A DNA stretch of 42,368 bases from Pontiellaceae bacterium B12219 (GTDB taxonomy: Bacteria > Verrucomicrobiota > Kiritimatiellia > Kiritimatiellales > Pontiellaceae), in assembly GCA_029432795.1 (NCBI GenBank), contig JARNMJ010000038.1, forward strand, positions 1-42,368. The letters run 5' to 3'. The position numbers and the translations under genes were made by a program. This document shows positions 16,858-25,462 of this stretch, piece by piece (position 1 is the stretch's first letter; each line of letters begins with the position of its first letter). The notes beneath the pieces are model-generated. The model worked only from the letters and a program-made list of their open reading frames with translations, was not told the origin of the DNA and did no database searches.

Positions 16858-17290
16858 CAGGAGTCAGCGCAGCGGATTTTCGCTTATAGAAACGATGGTT
16901 GCGCTACTGCTTCTGTCGATTATTGCAGTGGGGGGCGCCGCTTTGATGCAGCGCACAGGGATGACGGTTGCGCAGCAGAATAACAAGCGGGCAGCGCTTG
17001 CGGCCGCAGAGCGGCGCCTGGAGCAGTTGAGGGCTCAGCCCTATAGCAATATTAATGATGGAGAGGCGGGGACTCTGCGATATGCGTCGGAACGGTATAA
17101 CGATGGAACATTCCGTGTTGTTTCTTCAAAGCCGACAGAAACGGTGCGGGTGAACAGAGTACAACGACCGGTTTGGGTGGAGCTGATCCGGTTTGACGAA
17201 ACCAATCCGAAGCGTGAGTTTGTGCAGGCAACTGTTTTTGTGGAATACGCCGCCGGAGAAACGGTTTCGTTAGCGACCAATCTGAGGTAA
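16835..17290 (+). CDS. Minor pseudopilin (PilV/GspI-like)
   Basis: A 151-aa prepilin. The leader ends RSG, followed by FSLIETMVALLLLSIIAVGGAALM, with Glu at mature position 5. The ATG at 16835 overlaps the preceding gene by 23 nt and gives a leader of normal length; the longer in-frame extension is out of character. The helix is followed by NKRAALAAAERRLEQLRAQPY, typical of GspI/PilV proteins. Confidence 0.85.
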   Translation: MKTYSINNRSQRSGFSLIETMVALLLLSIIAVGGAALMQRTGMTVAQQNNKRAALAAAERRLEQLRAQPYSNINDGEAGTLRYASERYNDGTFRVVSSKPTETVRVNRVQRPVWVELIRFDETNPKREFVQATVFVEYAAGETVSLATNLR

Positions 17291-17293
17291 GCC

Positions 17294-18676
17294 ATGAAAG
17301 GTGCAGACCGAAAATCAAAAGATGGCGGAATACTTCCTCTGGTTCTCTCCGTTCTGCTTGTCATGAGTATTTTAGGGATTGGTCTGTTTCGTCTGGCCGA
17401 AACCGATGCGCTCGAAACCGGGCATGCGCAGAATCGAGCCAGAGCATTCTGGCTTGCGGAAGCCGGGGTGAACGAGTTTAAGGCCATCGTATCTGAACCG
17501 GCACATTTCGTGCCGCTCGAAAATATAGATTTAGTGGGACGTGGGGTGGTCCGCGGTTCAATTCCAGACCTTGGAACTTATTCGGTTGATGTGATTGCCG
17601 ATGCAGAGAATGCCGGCCGTTTTACTCAGCGCTACACGATTACTTCAACTGGAACCGCTGTCGGCGGGGAGATTTCCCGCGTTTCAATCGTTGCCACGAT
17701 AAAAACATGGGGAAATTTTAATTACGCGTCGCATGATGAGGGAGAATACTACTTCGGTGATGATGACGTGCTTGGACGGGATATCAGCAATCTGGAAGAA
17801 AATGGTACTTTTCAAACGGATGGGGAATTGCACATCTATGGATCTCCTGATTTCTATGCAGCAGTCCGCTCTTCCCAAAGCAGCATCGATTATAATGATG
17901 GTCGGGATGGGCAATATGCTGACCCTTCCGTGTTTCACAACGGTGTGGAGCTGGGAGTGGATGAACTGGATTTCACAGAGCAGAACTTTGATCAGATTGA
18001 GCGGGTGGTTCCGTATGCAAATCGATTGGCAGGAGGCTGTGCGATTACATTTATCGGTGACCAGTATATTCTTGAGGCGGGGAGCGGGGACATTTCCACG
18101 AATCAGATTTCGAGCTTGGGATTTTCAGAAAATGAACGAATCATCTATGTAACAGGTGATGTCGAAGTCCGGGGAGAGGTCGGAACTGCTGTCAGTGTGG
18201 CGGCAGAGGGATCTATTTATATTACCGGTGACCTCTATTATTCCTCGTCAAATCACAAGCCCCATACTGAATGGCTGTCAAATTATCAGCCGGATGATGA
18301 TGAAGTGCTGGGCCTGTTTTCGGAAACCCGCGTACAAATTGCGAAAGGATGGGAGAATGAAGAGGGAGGAGTGAACGATGGTATTATTATCCACGCCACG
18401 ATTTTAGTGACAGACGAAAATGCAAATTCACATGATCCTACCTACGGCGGATTCGGTGCTGCTTGGGATGGGGCGAGTGGTGATTACGATTATACGAAAG
18501 ACTATGGGACGATTTATCTGTATGGGAGCGTGAGTCAGTACCGCCGTGCAGCCGTGGGATTAGTGAACAAAAAGGGGTATAGAAAAGAATATGGCTACGA
18601 CCCCCGGCTCCAGTTCAGCCCGGCTCCAGGCACGCCAACCACGGGATACGAATTATCAAATTGGAGGCAGCTTTAA
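17294..18676 (+). CDS. PilX-like pilus protein with beta-helix-like C-terminal part
   Basis: This 460-aa protein has an N-terminal hydrophobic helix (about 13-36), preceded by a GG-containing leader, and the PilX N-terminal signature ARAFWLAEAGVNEFKA (about 49-64). The C-terminal half has repeating IYVTGDVEVRGEVG and IYITGDLYY strands, reminiscent of DUF4900/beta-helix domains found on PilX-like proteins. It lacks the Glu5 of ordinary prepilins. Probably a minor, surface-exposed pilus or secretion-tip component. A one-mismatch copy of the dispersed palindrome lies at 17562-17576. Confidence 0.7.
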   Translation: MKGADRKSKDGGILPLVLSVLLVMSILGIGLFRLAETDALETGHAQNRARAFWLAEAGVNEFKAIVSEPAHFVPLENIDLVGRGVVRGSIPDLGTYSVDVIADAENAGRFTQRYTITSTGTAVGGEISRVSIVATIKTWGNFNYASHDEGEYYFGDDDVLGRDISNLEENGTFQTDGELHIYGSPDFYAAVRSSQSSIDYNDGRDGQYADPSVFHNGVELGVDELDFTEQNFDQIERVVPYANRLAGGCAITFIGDQYILEAGSGDISTNQISSLGFSENERIIYVTGDVEVRGEVGTAVSVAAEGSIYITGDLYYSSSNHKPHTEWLSNYQPDDDEVLGLFSETRVQIAKGWENEEGGVNDGIIIHATILVTDENANSHDPTYGGFGAAWDGASGDYDYTKDYGTIYLYGSVSQYRRAAVGLVNKKGYRKEYGYDPRLQFSPAPGTPTTGYELSNWRQL

Positions 18677-18934
18677 ATGAAGGTTCTTGCGCTGATTTCA
18701 TTTCGGCACATGGTGTTGACGGTCTGTATTCTGTTGACCATAGGGTGTCTGTTTCTGGTGCGATACGGGATCGCGGAAATGTCAGAAAACGAAATGGAAT
18801 CCGGAAATACTGTGCCGATTGATTTACTCGCACCTGATCCTGCTCCTGAGCCTCCGGAGGATGTGCCGGACTTCCTCTGGGACAAAGAAGATGCCGGACA
18901 GGCAACGAATACAAACGGGCAGCTGTTAACCTGA
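18677..18934 (+). CDS. Small single-helix protein of the pilus operon, unknown
   Basis: An 85-aa protein beginning immediately after the upstream stop codon. It has one membrane helix (about 12-31), then a Pro/Glu/Asp-rich tail (DPAPEPPEDVPDFLW). I recognise no family. Its position between two pilus subunits, with no gap, argues that it is real and works with them. Confidence 0.6.
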   Translation: MKVLALISFRHMVLTVCILLTIGCLFLVRYGIAEMSENEMESGNTVPIDLLAPDPAPEPPEDVPDFLWDKEDAGQATNTNGQLLT

Positions 18935-18941
18935 GTTTAAT

Positions 18942-19433
18942 ATGAGGCGTTTGAATAGAAAATCAGGATTCACCTTGGTTGAAATAATGGTGGGAATCCT
19001 TGCAGGAACGGTGCTGGCCATTACGTTCTCTGCCATGTTGATTGCGACGTACCGTTCCTGGGAGAACAATCGCGACTCCGTGAAAATGCAGAACGATGCC
19101 ACGCTTGCTCTCGCATTGATCGGTCGGGAAATCCGGAAATCCAGTATTGAAGATCTTGCCATTAACGGAGTGAAATTCAGTGAAGATCCGGCGGCCAGAG
19201 GAGAGCGTTTGGATTTTTCAATAAGCACCATTCGCTCAAACGCCGTAACCATTTTTAGAAACGGAGATCGGTTGGTTTCAAGTGCCGGCGACTTCGTGGT
19301 GGTTGAAGGTGGACTCGATGATTTTGCGGTAAGCTTTTCAGAAGGTCCCGGTGTTGATGTTGCTTTCCGGCTGGATGGTGGAAATCGTGTGGGGCAGACC
19401 ACCCTTCGGGCAACTTTCGTTCCGAGAAATTAA
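18942..19433 (+). CDS. Minor pseudopilin (PilW/GspJ-like)
   Basis: A 163-aa prepilin. The leader MRRLNRKSG is followed by FTLVEIMVGILAGTVLAITFSAML, with Glu at mature position 5. The RSWENNR...QNDATLALALIGREIRKSS region is typical of PilW/GspJ proteins. It is the last gene of the operon, 44 bp before the convergent parC. Confidence 0.85.
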   Translation: MRRLNRKSGFTLVEIMVGILAGTVLAITFSAMLIATYRSWENNRDSVKMQNDATLALALIGREIRKSSIEDLAINGVKFSEDPAARGERLDFSISTIRSNAVTIFRNGDRLVSSAGDFVVVEGGLDDFAVSFSEGPGVDVAFRLDGGNRVGQTTLRATFVPRN

Positions 19434-19477
19434 ACCGTCTTGTAAATTTACAGAGGTTGGAAATAAAACATGCCGGT

Positions 19478-21583
19478 TTAAAGCAGTACGCCTTCGGGGA
19501 TGGCGCCGTCATCATTCTGATCCCACCAGCGTCCGGGCTCGGCACCAATGTATTTGATACTCTTGGTTGTCATCCGGTTTCCGCGCGCCTTCACGCTTTT
19601 TACGGCGATATCTGAAGGATTAAACCGCTGTTGATGAATTCGCTGACCTTTGGCCGGGCGGTATTTCACATAGATGCCTTCCGGAGTTCCATCGATCAGC
19701 AACTGCAGTTTTGATTTTTCGCCCTGCGAAATAAAATACTCGCGGTTCATAATCGCACCACCGATAGCAAAGCGTTTCATGTAGGTTATTTTTTCGTCGG
19801 TGTAAACGGCGGTGAACAGCTTGTCCCGATCGAAAATTTCGCACCGTTCAAGGTTATCATCCACAAACAGTTTATCCGGAGGCGGAAGCACTTTGTACTG
19901 CCCGTTTTTCCAGATTACCAGAAGCTTATCGAGTGAAGAGCATTCCAGAATAATCTCGCCTTTGACGTTGGTTCCGATGTAGCCGTTTTCATCCTGCTTG
20001 ATCTGCAGTTCGGTCGAGGTCAGTTCTCGTACATCGGCTTCTTTGAAGCTGGCCGATTCCGTGCAGCGCGGATACTGGTCTTTGTATTCTTTGATAAGGC
20101 GTTTGATGTAGCGAATCGTATAACCGTTGAGCCCGCCCAGATCTTTTTCAACCTGATTGAGTTCGGCGAGAATCTCTTCAATGTCTTTGCGGTTTTTCTC
20201 AATGTCGAAGAGTGAAATGCGTTTAATACGCACCCCGAGCAGCATCTCAATATCGTCATCCACCACCGCGCGTTTCAGTTGACCGGAAAAGGGTTCGAGG
20301 CCTTTGTAGATCGCCTTGTAAACGGCTTCATAGGTTTTACATTGCTCGATCTTCTTATAGATCCGGTTTTCAACAAAGATCTGCACAAGCGTCTTGTTGT
20401 GAAAGTCGTCGAGCAGCTTGGCCTTTTTCAGCTCCAGTTCCCGTTCGAGGATGATCAGAAGCTGTTTAACATTTTCGCGAAGAACCTCATCGACTGTCAT
20501 TTCAACCGGGCGGTTTTCACGAAGGCAGATCAGCCGGCTCGAAATCGAAGTTTCGCATTTGGTGAAGGCATACAATGCCTGCATTGCTTTTTCCTGCGAT
20601 GCACCGGGGGTGAGCGTGAGTTCGATTTCCACTTTTTCCGCGGTAAAGTCGTCGATGGAACGCACCGGTACTTTTTTCTTTTTAACGGCATCTTCAATGG
20701 ACGCGGTGAGCGATTCAGTATTGGTGCCGTGCGGGACTTCGGTAATCACCAGCCGGTTGTTTTTGCGCATCTCGATTTTTGCGCGCAGTTTCACTTTCCC
20801 GTTGCCTTTGTTGTATTCAGAGACATCCATCAAGCCGCCGGTCTGGAAGTCGGGCAAGAGATTGAGTTCAGCGGGCGTGCGGACTTTTTCGCGCAGAATT
20901 TCAATCTGCGCTTCCAGCAGTTCAATAAAGTTATGCGGCAGAATGCTGGTGGAAAGACCAACGGCAATACCGTCTGCGCCAAGCATCAGCATGAGCGGAA
21001 GTTTGCACGGGAGGCTTACCGGCTCTTTGTTACGGCCGTCGTAACTCGCAATCCATTCCGTCAGCTCTTTATTAAAAATTTCATTGCGGGCGAGGGGAGT
21101 CAGCCGACATTCAATATAACGGGAAGCGGCCGCCCGGTCGCCGGTGAAGATGTTGCCGAAGTTTCCCTGCCCTTCAATCAGATAGCGCTTATTTGTGAGG
21201 GTGACGAGCGCATCGGCAATGGATGCATCGCCATGCGGGTGGTACTGCATGGTGTGGCCGACAATGTTCGCCACTTTGATAAAGCGGCCGTCGTCCTTTT
21301 CCTTCAGCGCATGCATGATGCGCCGCTGTACCGGCTTGAGGCCGTCTTCCAATGCCGGGATGGCGCGGTCGCAGATGACATAGGTTGCGTATTCAAGGAA
21401 GTTCGTGCGCACCATTTGATTCAGCGGGCCGTGCTCCTCGTGCAGAGGGTCGAATCCCTCTTTTTCATCAACCGCCGGTTCGGTTTCCTGTTCTGTATGT
21501 TCTTCCTGCTTTGTTTCTTCGACGACCTCATTGGCGGGGTCGTCAAACAGTTCGAGCTCTTCGTCTTTTTTCTTATCAGCCAT
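19478..21583 (-). CDS. parC: DNA topoisomerase IV subunit A
   Basis: A 701-aa DNA-cleaving subunit that relaxes and decatenates DNA with ParE. An acidic, low-complexity N-terminal extension (about 1-50) precedes the winged-helix/tower core. The catalytic R155-Y156 dyad is in AAASRYIEC, with the usual QYHPHGDASIADALV (113-127) and GQGNFGN before it. The C-terminal part (about 520-700) is short compared with GyrA and lacks an obvious GyrA-box. Lacking that box and paired with a ParE-like gene, it is called topoisomerase IV rather than gyrase. It is the second gene of a minus-strand operon. Confidence 0.9.
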   Translation of the reverse strand: MADKKKDEELELFDDPANEVVEETKQEEHTEQETEPAVDEKEGFDPLHEEHGPLNQMVRTNFLEYATYVICDRAIPALEDGLKPVQRRIMHALKEKDDGRFIKVANIVGHTMQYHPHGDASIADALVTLTNKRYLIEGQGNFGNIFTGDRAAASRYIECRLTPLARNEIFNKELTEWIASYDGRNKEPVSLPCKLPLMLMLGADGIAVGLSTSILPHNFIELLEAQIEILREKVRTPAELNLLPDFQTGGLMDVSEYNKGNGKVKLRAKIEMRKNNRLVITEVPHGTNTESLTASIEDAVKKKKVPVRSIDDFTAEKVEIELTLTPGASQEKAMQALYAFTKCETSISSRLICLRENRPVEMTVDEVLRENVKQLLIILERELELKKAKLLDDFHNKTLVQIFVENRIYKKIEQCKTYEAVYKAIYKGLEPFSGQLKRAVVDDDIEMLLGVRIKRISLFDIEKNRKDIEEILAELNQVEKDLGGLNGYTIRYIKRLIKEYKDQYPRCTESASFKEADVRELTSTELQIKQDENGYIGTNVKGEIILECSSLDKLLVIWKNGQYKVLPPPDKLFVDDNLERCEIFDRDKLFTAVYTDEKITYMKRFAIGGAIMNREYFISQGEKSKLQLLIDGTPEGIYVKYRPAKGQRIHQQRFNPSDIAVKSVKARGNRMTTKSIKYIGAEPGRWWDQNDDGAIPEGVLL

Positions 21584-21591
21584 GTTCAGTC

Positions 21592-21606
21592 TTCCAGCTA
21601 TTGGAA
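21592..21606. repeat. Dispersed palindrome, one mismatch (TTCCAG-CTA-TTGGAA), between parE and parC
   Basis: Occupies much of the 37-bp gap of the parE-parC operon, 8 bp before the parC start codon. Confidence 0.6.
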
Positions 21607-21620
21607 ATTAGGTTTGCGGG

Positions 21621-23447
21621 TTACACCAGCATTTCTGCATCGACGACCAGATTGTCCATGATGAAATCGCGACGGTCGGGGGTGTTTTTTCCCATGTAGA
21701 AAGAGAGGATTTCTGAGACCGAATGGTCGCCTTGAATGTCGACCTGCGAAAGCCGCATGCCATCGTCGCTGATGAAATCCTTGAACTCCTTCGGTGAGAT
21801 TTCTCCGAGCCCTTTGAATCGGGTAATCTCTGCGCCTCGCCCGAGTTTATTGAGGGCGCGTTCGCGCTCTTCATCGGAGTAGCAATAGATGGTCTCTTTT
21901 TTATTCCGTACGCGGAACAGCGGTGTTTCCAGAATTTTAAGATGGCCTTCCCGCACGAGTGTTTCAAAGAAGCGCAGGAAAAAGGTGATCATCAGATTCC
22001 GGATATGCAATCCGTCGACATCGGCATCGGTGGCGAGAATTACGTTGTTATAGCGCAGGCCGTCGATGTTCTCTTCGATATTCAGGCTGCGCATCAGATT
22101 ATAGATTTCGACGTTTTTATACAGTGCATCGCGTTTGAGATCGCAGACATTCAGCGGTTTGCCCTTCAGGGTGTAAATCGCCTGATTGTTGGCATCGCGG
22201 CAGCTGACAATTGAGCCGGCGGCCGACTGCCCTTCGGTAATGAAAATCTGTGTTTCCAGATGTTTCTGCTTTTCGCGGTTAAAGTGGTTTTTGCAGTCTT
22301 TCAATTGGGGAATGCGGATCGAGACCGACTTCGAGCGTTCGCGGGCCAGCTTTTTGACGGAGTTGAGTTCTTTCCGCAGTTTCTGGGTTTCCTCAATTTT
22401 TGCGATCAGCTTTTTGGCTTCAGCCGGTTCCCGGTGCAGGAGGTCGGAGACCACCTGTGAGACTTTGGCCACAATATCGGATCGGATTTCTGAGTTGCCC
22501 AGTTTGTTTTTGGTCTGGCTTTCAAATATCGGTTCTTTCAGGCGGATCGCCACTGCGCCGAGCACCCCTTCGCGCACGTCGTCGCCGGAATATTTTTTAT
22601 TGGCAAAATCGTTGATGCCGCGCAGCAGTCCTTCTCGGAATGCGCTGAGATGGGTGCCGCCATCGGATGTAAACTGTCCGTTTACAAACGAGTAGTATTC
22701 TTCGGAAAAGCGGTTGGTGTGGGTGAGGGCAATTTCGAGCGTTTTGTCGGAATAGTGCAGCGGGGTATAGATTTTTTCGTACTGACTTTCGTCGCGAATC
22801 AGATCGAGCAGGCCGCCTTTGCAATGGTAGAGCTCGCCGTTGAACCAGATCTTCAGGCTGGCGTTGAGATAGGCATAAAAGCGCAGGCGACGCGCCAGAT
22901 GGTCCGTATTGAATGCAAATTTCTTGAAAATATCAGGGTCCGGAGAAAAGGCCACATAGGTGCCGTTTGGCTCGTCGGTTGCGCCTTTTTCTTCCCGTAC
23001 GAGGGTGCCCCGTTCAAATTCCGCTTCCACGTATTTTCCGTCACGATGTGAGCGCACAAGAAAATAGGTGGACAGCGCATTGACCGCCTTGGTGCCGACC
23101 CCGTTAAGGCCGACGGAAAACTGAAAAACGTCGTCGTTGTATTTTGCGCCGGTATTCATTTCCGAAACACAGGCCACCACTTTACCGAGAGGAATACCGC
23201 GGCCGAAATCGCGGATCGTGACCATGTCGTCTTCGATGGATACATTGATCCGGTCGCCGTGCCCCATAATAAATTCGTCGATGCCGTTATCAATCACCTC
23301 TTTAACGAGGATATAGATACCGTCGTCATAGTGCGCACCATTTCCGGTCCGTCCGATGTACATGCCGGTGCGCAGCCGAATATGCTCCAGCGACGAAAGG
23401 GTCTTGATTTTGTCTTCAGTGTATTCGTGTTTCTTCTTGGCGGCCAT
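21621..23447 (-). CDS. parE: DNA topoisomerase IV subunit B
   Basis: A 608-aa ATPase subunit. The GHKL domain has EVIDNGIDEF (N box), DFGRGIPLG and GLNGVGTKAVNALS; the transducer domain and a TOPRIM domain follow, with ITEGQSAAGSI and ATDADVDGLHIR supplying the Mg2+-binding acidic residues. It ends without the E. coli GyrB-type insertion. The start ATG at 23447 is supported by the MAAKKK...TLSSLEHIRLRTGMYIG family N-terminus. Divergent from the lipoprotein gene. Confidence 0.93.
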   Translation of the reverse strand: MAAKKKHEYTEDKIKTLSSLEHIRLRTGMYIGRTGNGAHYDDGIYILVKEVIDNGIDEFIMGHGDRINVSIEDDMVTIRDFGRGIPLGKVVACVSEMNTGAKYNDDVFQFSVGLNGVGTKAVNALSTYFLVRSHRDGKYVEAEFERGTLVREEKGATDEPNGTYVAFSPDPDIFKKFAFNTDHLARRLRFYAYLNASLKIWFNGELYHCKGGLLDLIRDESQYEKIYTPLHYSDKTLEIALTHTNRFSEEYYSFVNGQFTSDGGTHLSAFREGLLRGINDFANKKYSGDDVREGVLGAVAIRLKEPIFESQTKNKLGNSEIRSDIVAKVSQVVSDLLHREPAEAKKLIAKIEETQKLRKELNSVKKLARERSKSVSIRIPQLKDCKNHFNREKQKHLETQIFITEGQSAAGSIVSCRDANNQAIYTLKGKPLNVCDLKRDALYKNVEIYNLMRSLNIEENIDGLRYNNVILATDADVDGLHIRNLMITFFLRFFETLVREGHLKILETPLFRVRNKKETIYCYSDEERERALNKLGRGAEITRFKGLGEISPKEFKDFISDDGMRLSQVDIQGDHSVSEILSFYMGKNTPDRRDFIMDNLVVDAEMLV

Positions 23448-23568
23448 ATGCCTAATTCCCTCTTAAACCACAAGATATGGATGTAATTTGCTGTAAACCC
23501 ACAAAACCTAGCAAGTCGTACTCACGCCTTCAAGCGGCAGCCTTGAATTTCTCGCGCCCGGCGCCGGT

Positions 23569-23583
23569 TTCCAACCCTTGGAA
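23569..23583. repeat. Dispersed palindrome TTCCAA-CCC-TTGGAA (parE/lipoprotein divergent region)
   Basis: Exact copy in the 193-bp region between divergent parE and the lipoprotein gene, where promoters of both are expected. Confidence 0.75.
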
Positions 23584-23640
23584 GCGCTTTACTTTGTTCA
23601 GGGTGAATCTATGATGAACTCATTCAAATTAAGGATTTTT

Positions 23641-24207
23641 ATGAAGCTGCATTTAATTCGTACAGTCGGAGTTGCTCTGTTGGTTTCCTCACTTGCCCTG
23701 ACCGGGTGTAAGACGAAATCGCATGCCGGGCAGGAGGCGAAAAGCGGGGCGGGTTATGGCGCGCTGGGTGGCGCGGTTTCCGGATTTTTCTGGGGGCTTT
23801 TCAGCGGCAATCCAATGCAGCGTGCTGCGCAGGGAGCCGTGGTTGGCGGGGCAACCGGTGCCACAGTGGGCGCGGTGCACGGTTCCGGTAAGGACAGGGA
23901 ATTGAAGGCTGAATACGGAGAAACCAACTATAAAGGGCTGATGGCTCTGGTGGAGCGAAATTATCCATTGGCAAAAGAATATGCCGCCCAGACTGCAAAT
24001 GATCCGAATCCGAAGTATAAACATGCATCCGTTTGGCTTTCCGTGCTGATTGCCGGCGAGACACTCCGGGCAGATGAAATGGCGCCGTACTATAAAGCTC
24101 TTGAGGCTTCCGACCCGGATATCAACTCCATCGAAGATGCGAAAGTGGAAGTCCGGTTGGCTCAGCGCGATCTGAAGTCGCTTCGCAAGCAGCTCAAGGC
24201 TCGGTAA
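23641..24207 (+). CDS. Glycine-zipper lipoprotein, unknown function
   Basis: This 188-aa protein has a lipoprotein signal (residues 1-23, lipobox LTGC, Cys23). A Gly/Ala-rich zipper follows (about 36-80: GAGYGALGGAVSGFFWG, GAVVGGATGATVGAV), similar to 17-kDa-antigen/SlyB-type membrane-inserting segments. The C-terminal helical domain (about 90-188) is unrecognised. AAGGA precedes ATG 23641; upstream in-frame ATGs would spoil the signal peptide. Predicted outer-membrane location. Confidence 0.8.
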   Translation: MKLHLIRTVGVALLVSSLALTGCKTKSHAGQEAKSGAGYGALGGAVSGFFWGLFSGNPMQRAAQGAVVGGATGATVGAVHGSGKDRELKAEYGETNYKGLMALVERNYPLAKEYAAQTANDPNPKYKHASVWLSVLIAGETLRADEMAPYYKALEASDPDINSIEDAKVEVRLAQRDLKSLRKQLKAR

Positions 24208-24216
24208 ACCCACGAT

Positions 24217-24231
24217 TTCCAAGGATTGGAA
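24217..24231. repeat. Dispersed palindrome TTCCAA-GGA-TTGGAA on the 3D-domain gene's ribosome-binding site
   Basis: Exact copy. Its AAGGA core lies 9-13 nt before the ATG at 24235 and would serve as the Shine-Dalgarno sequence, so a protein bound here, or the RNA hairpin, could block translation. Confidence 0.75.
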
Positions 24232-24234
24232 CGC

Positions 24235-24768
24235 ATGGGGCGTCGTAAGAAAAAGAAGAGAAAGAAACGTTTCGGGCATTGGAAGGCTGTGTTGCTGACA
24301 GCTGTCTGCATCTGGCTCATCGCCGAAGGCCGGTTTTATATTCCGCGTTTCATCCGGCCGCCATCGGGGGTGCAGCCGATCACGTTAAATCTGAAAACCA
24401 CGTCCTATTGCCATTGCGGCCGATGCTGCAGCTATAACTGGCTGCTGGTGATTCCGTTTCAAAAGGTCAGTCCGTTCGGGTTCCGGTTCAAGCACGTCGG
24501 AAAAACGTCGTCGGGGGCTATGGCTCGGCCCGGAACCATCGCCGCCGACACGTCGGTTTTTCCCTATGGGACGGTGATGTTTGTGCCGGGATATGGATAC
24601 GGAGTTGTGCAGGATACCGGAGGTGCAGTTAAGGGTGCGCACATCGACCTTTACCGGCCGAATCATGCATGGGCCCGATGGTGGGGTGTTCGGATGAAAA
24701 AGGTGAAGATCTGGCTCCCGCCGGAAAGAAAAAACGATGTCGCCGTGGAAGGAACAAAAGGCAATTAA
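24235..24768 (+). CDS. 3D-domain (MltA/RlpA-like fold) cell-wall protein
   Basis: This 177-aa protein has a very basic N-terminus (GRRKKKKRKKR), one membrane helix (about 18-38), and a C-terminal 3D domain with the three conserved Asp in IAADTSVFPYGT, VVQDTGGAVKG and HIDLY. The family occurs in peptidoglycan-lytic or cortex/cell-wall proteins. A Cys cluster (SYCHCGRCCSYN) precedes the domain, as in several 3D proteins. Located 27 bp after the lipoprotein gene, probably in one transcript. Confidence 0.82.
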   Translation: MGRRKKKKRKKRFGHWKAVLLTAVCIWLIAEGRFYIPRFIRPPSGVQPITLNLKTTSYCHCGRCCSYNWLLVIPFQKVSPFGFRFKHVGKTSSGAMARPGTIAADTSVFPYGTVMFVPGYGYGVVQDTGGAVKGAHIDLYRPNHAWARWWGVRMKKVKIWLPPERKNDVAVEGTKGN

Positions 24769-24770
24769 TA

Positions 24771-24799
24771 TTGCTTAACATCAACTAATGTTTTATATC
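24771..24799 (+). promoter_or_regulatory. Putative promoter of the secreted 202-aa protein
   Basis: TTGCTT (24771-24776) and TATATC (24794-24799) are 17 bp apart, 27 bp before the start codon. Confidence 0.45.
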
Positions 24800-24826
24800 T
24801 GTTTAAAACTTCAATGGAGGCAAGTT

Positions 24827-25435
24827 ATGAAAAATTTAGTGACCAGTATTTTAGCCGTAACCATCATTGGATCATCAATGATGGCGCATGCCCAAAATAA
24901 ATTCCCGTTGCGCGTTGATATTGACGTTTCAACCAAAAGTTCAAAAAGAAATATCGGTTCCGGTTCAGATGGTTCCGCGAACCTTTCCAATGTTCAGGTC
25001 ATTGTGAAAGTGCGCAAAAGCTCTTCCGAACCCTGGACGAAACCAGTCGGTATGGAACTGTATGTCATCGGAAAACAGATTCAGACCGGTTACTACGGAA
25101 TTATTGACGTGCAGAAGGGCGAATTTGCTTTTAACCAGGAAGATGATTACTCCTTTATCTATAAAAGCCCGACCTATACCCTGGGAAGAACCAGCGGAAA
25201 TATCAATGTAGGCGGGATTTACGAAACCTACCTCGTGGTCGTTACCGATCAGGACGGAGAAATCGTGGCAACACGCAGTGGACGACACATTCAGGACAAA
25301 GGGATTGCTTTCATTCGTGAACTCGGCCCGTTAACCCTGTTCGATCGCGATGGCAACATCCTGGGCAAAGCGGATGCTTCTGCTCCGGCTTTCAGGGCCG
25401 CGGTTCCTGCTGCCGTAGGTGTATATGACAACTAA
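24827..25435 (+). CDS. Secreted protein of unknown function
   Basis: A 202-aa protein with a signal peptide (about 1-22, cleavage after AHA). The mature part looks all-beta (VDIDVSTKSS, VQVIVKVRKS, TYLVVVTDQDGEIVATRSGRHI), with alternating hydrophobic strands and no cysteines. The C-terminal tail is Ala/Pro-rich. I recognise no family. GGAGG precedes the ATG. A strong terminator follows, so the gene ends its own transcript. Probably periplasmic or surface-bound. Confidence 0.75.
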   Translation: MKNLVTSILAVTIIGSSMMAHAQNKFPLRVDIDVSTKSSKRNIGSGSDGSANLSNVQVIVKVRKSSSEPWTKPVGMELYVIGKQIQTGYYGIIDVQKGEFAFNQEDDYSFIYKSPTYTLGRTSGNINVGGIYETYLVVVTDQDGEIVATRSGRHIQDKGIAFIRELGPLTLFDRDGNILGKADASAPAFRAAVPAAVGVYDN

Positions 25436-25462
25436 GGATTAACGACGTATCAGTCCTGTTGA

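Noticed and set aside
19478-21661. Long open frames on the plus strand opposite parC and parE (for example 20279-21661)
   Set aside because: Antisense shadows of strongly conserved genes; no family signals.
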